Below are positions 51,839 through 51,951 of a stretch of 51,951 nt of DNA, piece after piece (the first letter of the stretch is position 1; each line of letters begins with the position of its first letter). Below the pieces are notes generated by a model. That model worked only from the letters and a program-made list of their open reading frames with translations, ran no database searches and was not told the DNA's origin. A program made the translations under genes and the position numbers. This DNA is from Candidatus Poribacteria bacterium (GTDB lineage Bacteria > Poribacteria > WGA-4E > WGA-3G), in NCBI GenBank assembly GCA_022820835.1, contig JAJEET010000041.1, positions 1 through 51,951 of the forward strand. Direction: 5' to 3'.

Positions 51839-51951
51839 GATTATAAGTTATGAAAAGTTGGCAGTGTTCTCCCGTTAGGGCTCCCGAACAGATGTTAGGA
51901 TTGCCTTCTAAAACTGTTTTTAGGCATCTATTGTGTTAGAAACGACTGCTT

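Noticed and set aside
1..51951. Search for tRNA, rRNA, integrase, attachment sites and replication origin
   Set aside because: No cloverleaf with a tRNA acceptor end, no rRNA-like sequence, no integrase or transposase gene and no DnaA-box cluster was recognised by eye.

Overview
The window (51,951 bp) looks like part of a chromosome from an uncultured diderm bacterium. Exported beta-barrels, lipoproteins, a LolA-like protein, RfaE2 and Omp85-type barrels point to an outer membrane. The mixture of an ECF-sigma/WD40 fusion, LamG and kelch secreted proteins, GH88, an enolase-superfamily enzyme, an MlrC-like protein, UPF0182 and repeat-rich intergenic DNA resembles Candidatus Poribacteria or a close relative. 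This is an inference from gene content; there is no rRNA, tRNA or CRISPR array in the window to confirm it.

Layout. 0-12 kb: a truncated DUF3500-like fragment, an O-methyltransferase, then exported proteins (DUF5916-like barrel, kelch propeller, a secreted PEP-synthase-like protein with an EF-hand loop, a clan GH-D-like glycosidase, LamG and glycosidase-like proteins). 12-14.6 kb: a minus-strand exported cluster of LolA-like, YidD-like, small membrane and TPR proteins. 14.7-22.9 kb: a defence-like island with an MNT-HEPN fusion, a single-chain type IIG/ISP-like restriction-modification protein, a DUF2971 protein, an unknown protein, a PD-(D/E)XK-like nuclease and a decayed AAA/PD-(D/E)XK gene. 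22.9-28 kb: MlrC-like, a SpoT-type HD hydrolase, a sugar isomerase, and two genes with in-frame TGA: selD (Sec at residue 17) and a small DUF5069 gene (candidate Sec at residue 42). Both have a bacterial-SECIS-like hairpin just after the TGA. 28-36 kb: UPF0182, a gluzincin/propeller/beta-barrel fusion, two lipoproteins and RfaE2. 36-46 kb: GH88, sigma-TM-WD40, an enolase-superfamily enzyme, HEPN plus two small paralogues, and a polytopic membrane protein. 46-52 kb: archease, a DNA methyltransferase-nuclease fusion followed by a remnant of a second type IIG gene, a PA14 protein and an HpcH/HpaI aldolase.

The most unusual signals are (1) the candidate DUF5069 selenoprotein close to a selenocysteine-containing SelD, and (2) a family of composite intergenic elements. 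These are built from degenerate heptanucleotide repeats plus a palindrome whose two arms change together between copies. They start within a few bases of stop codons, in the same orientation, at eight genes, and in one case heptamer repeats encode the signal peptide of a protein. Several other palindromic or inverted-repeat families fill the remaining intergenic DNA.

All functional names rest on motifs and remembered family features; no database search was run.
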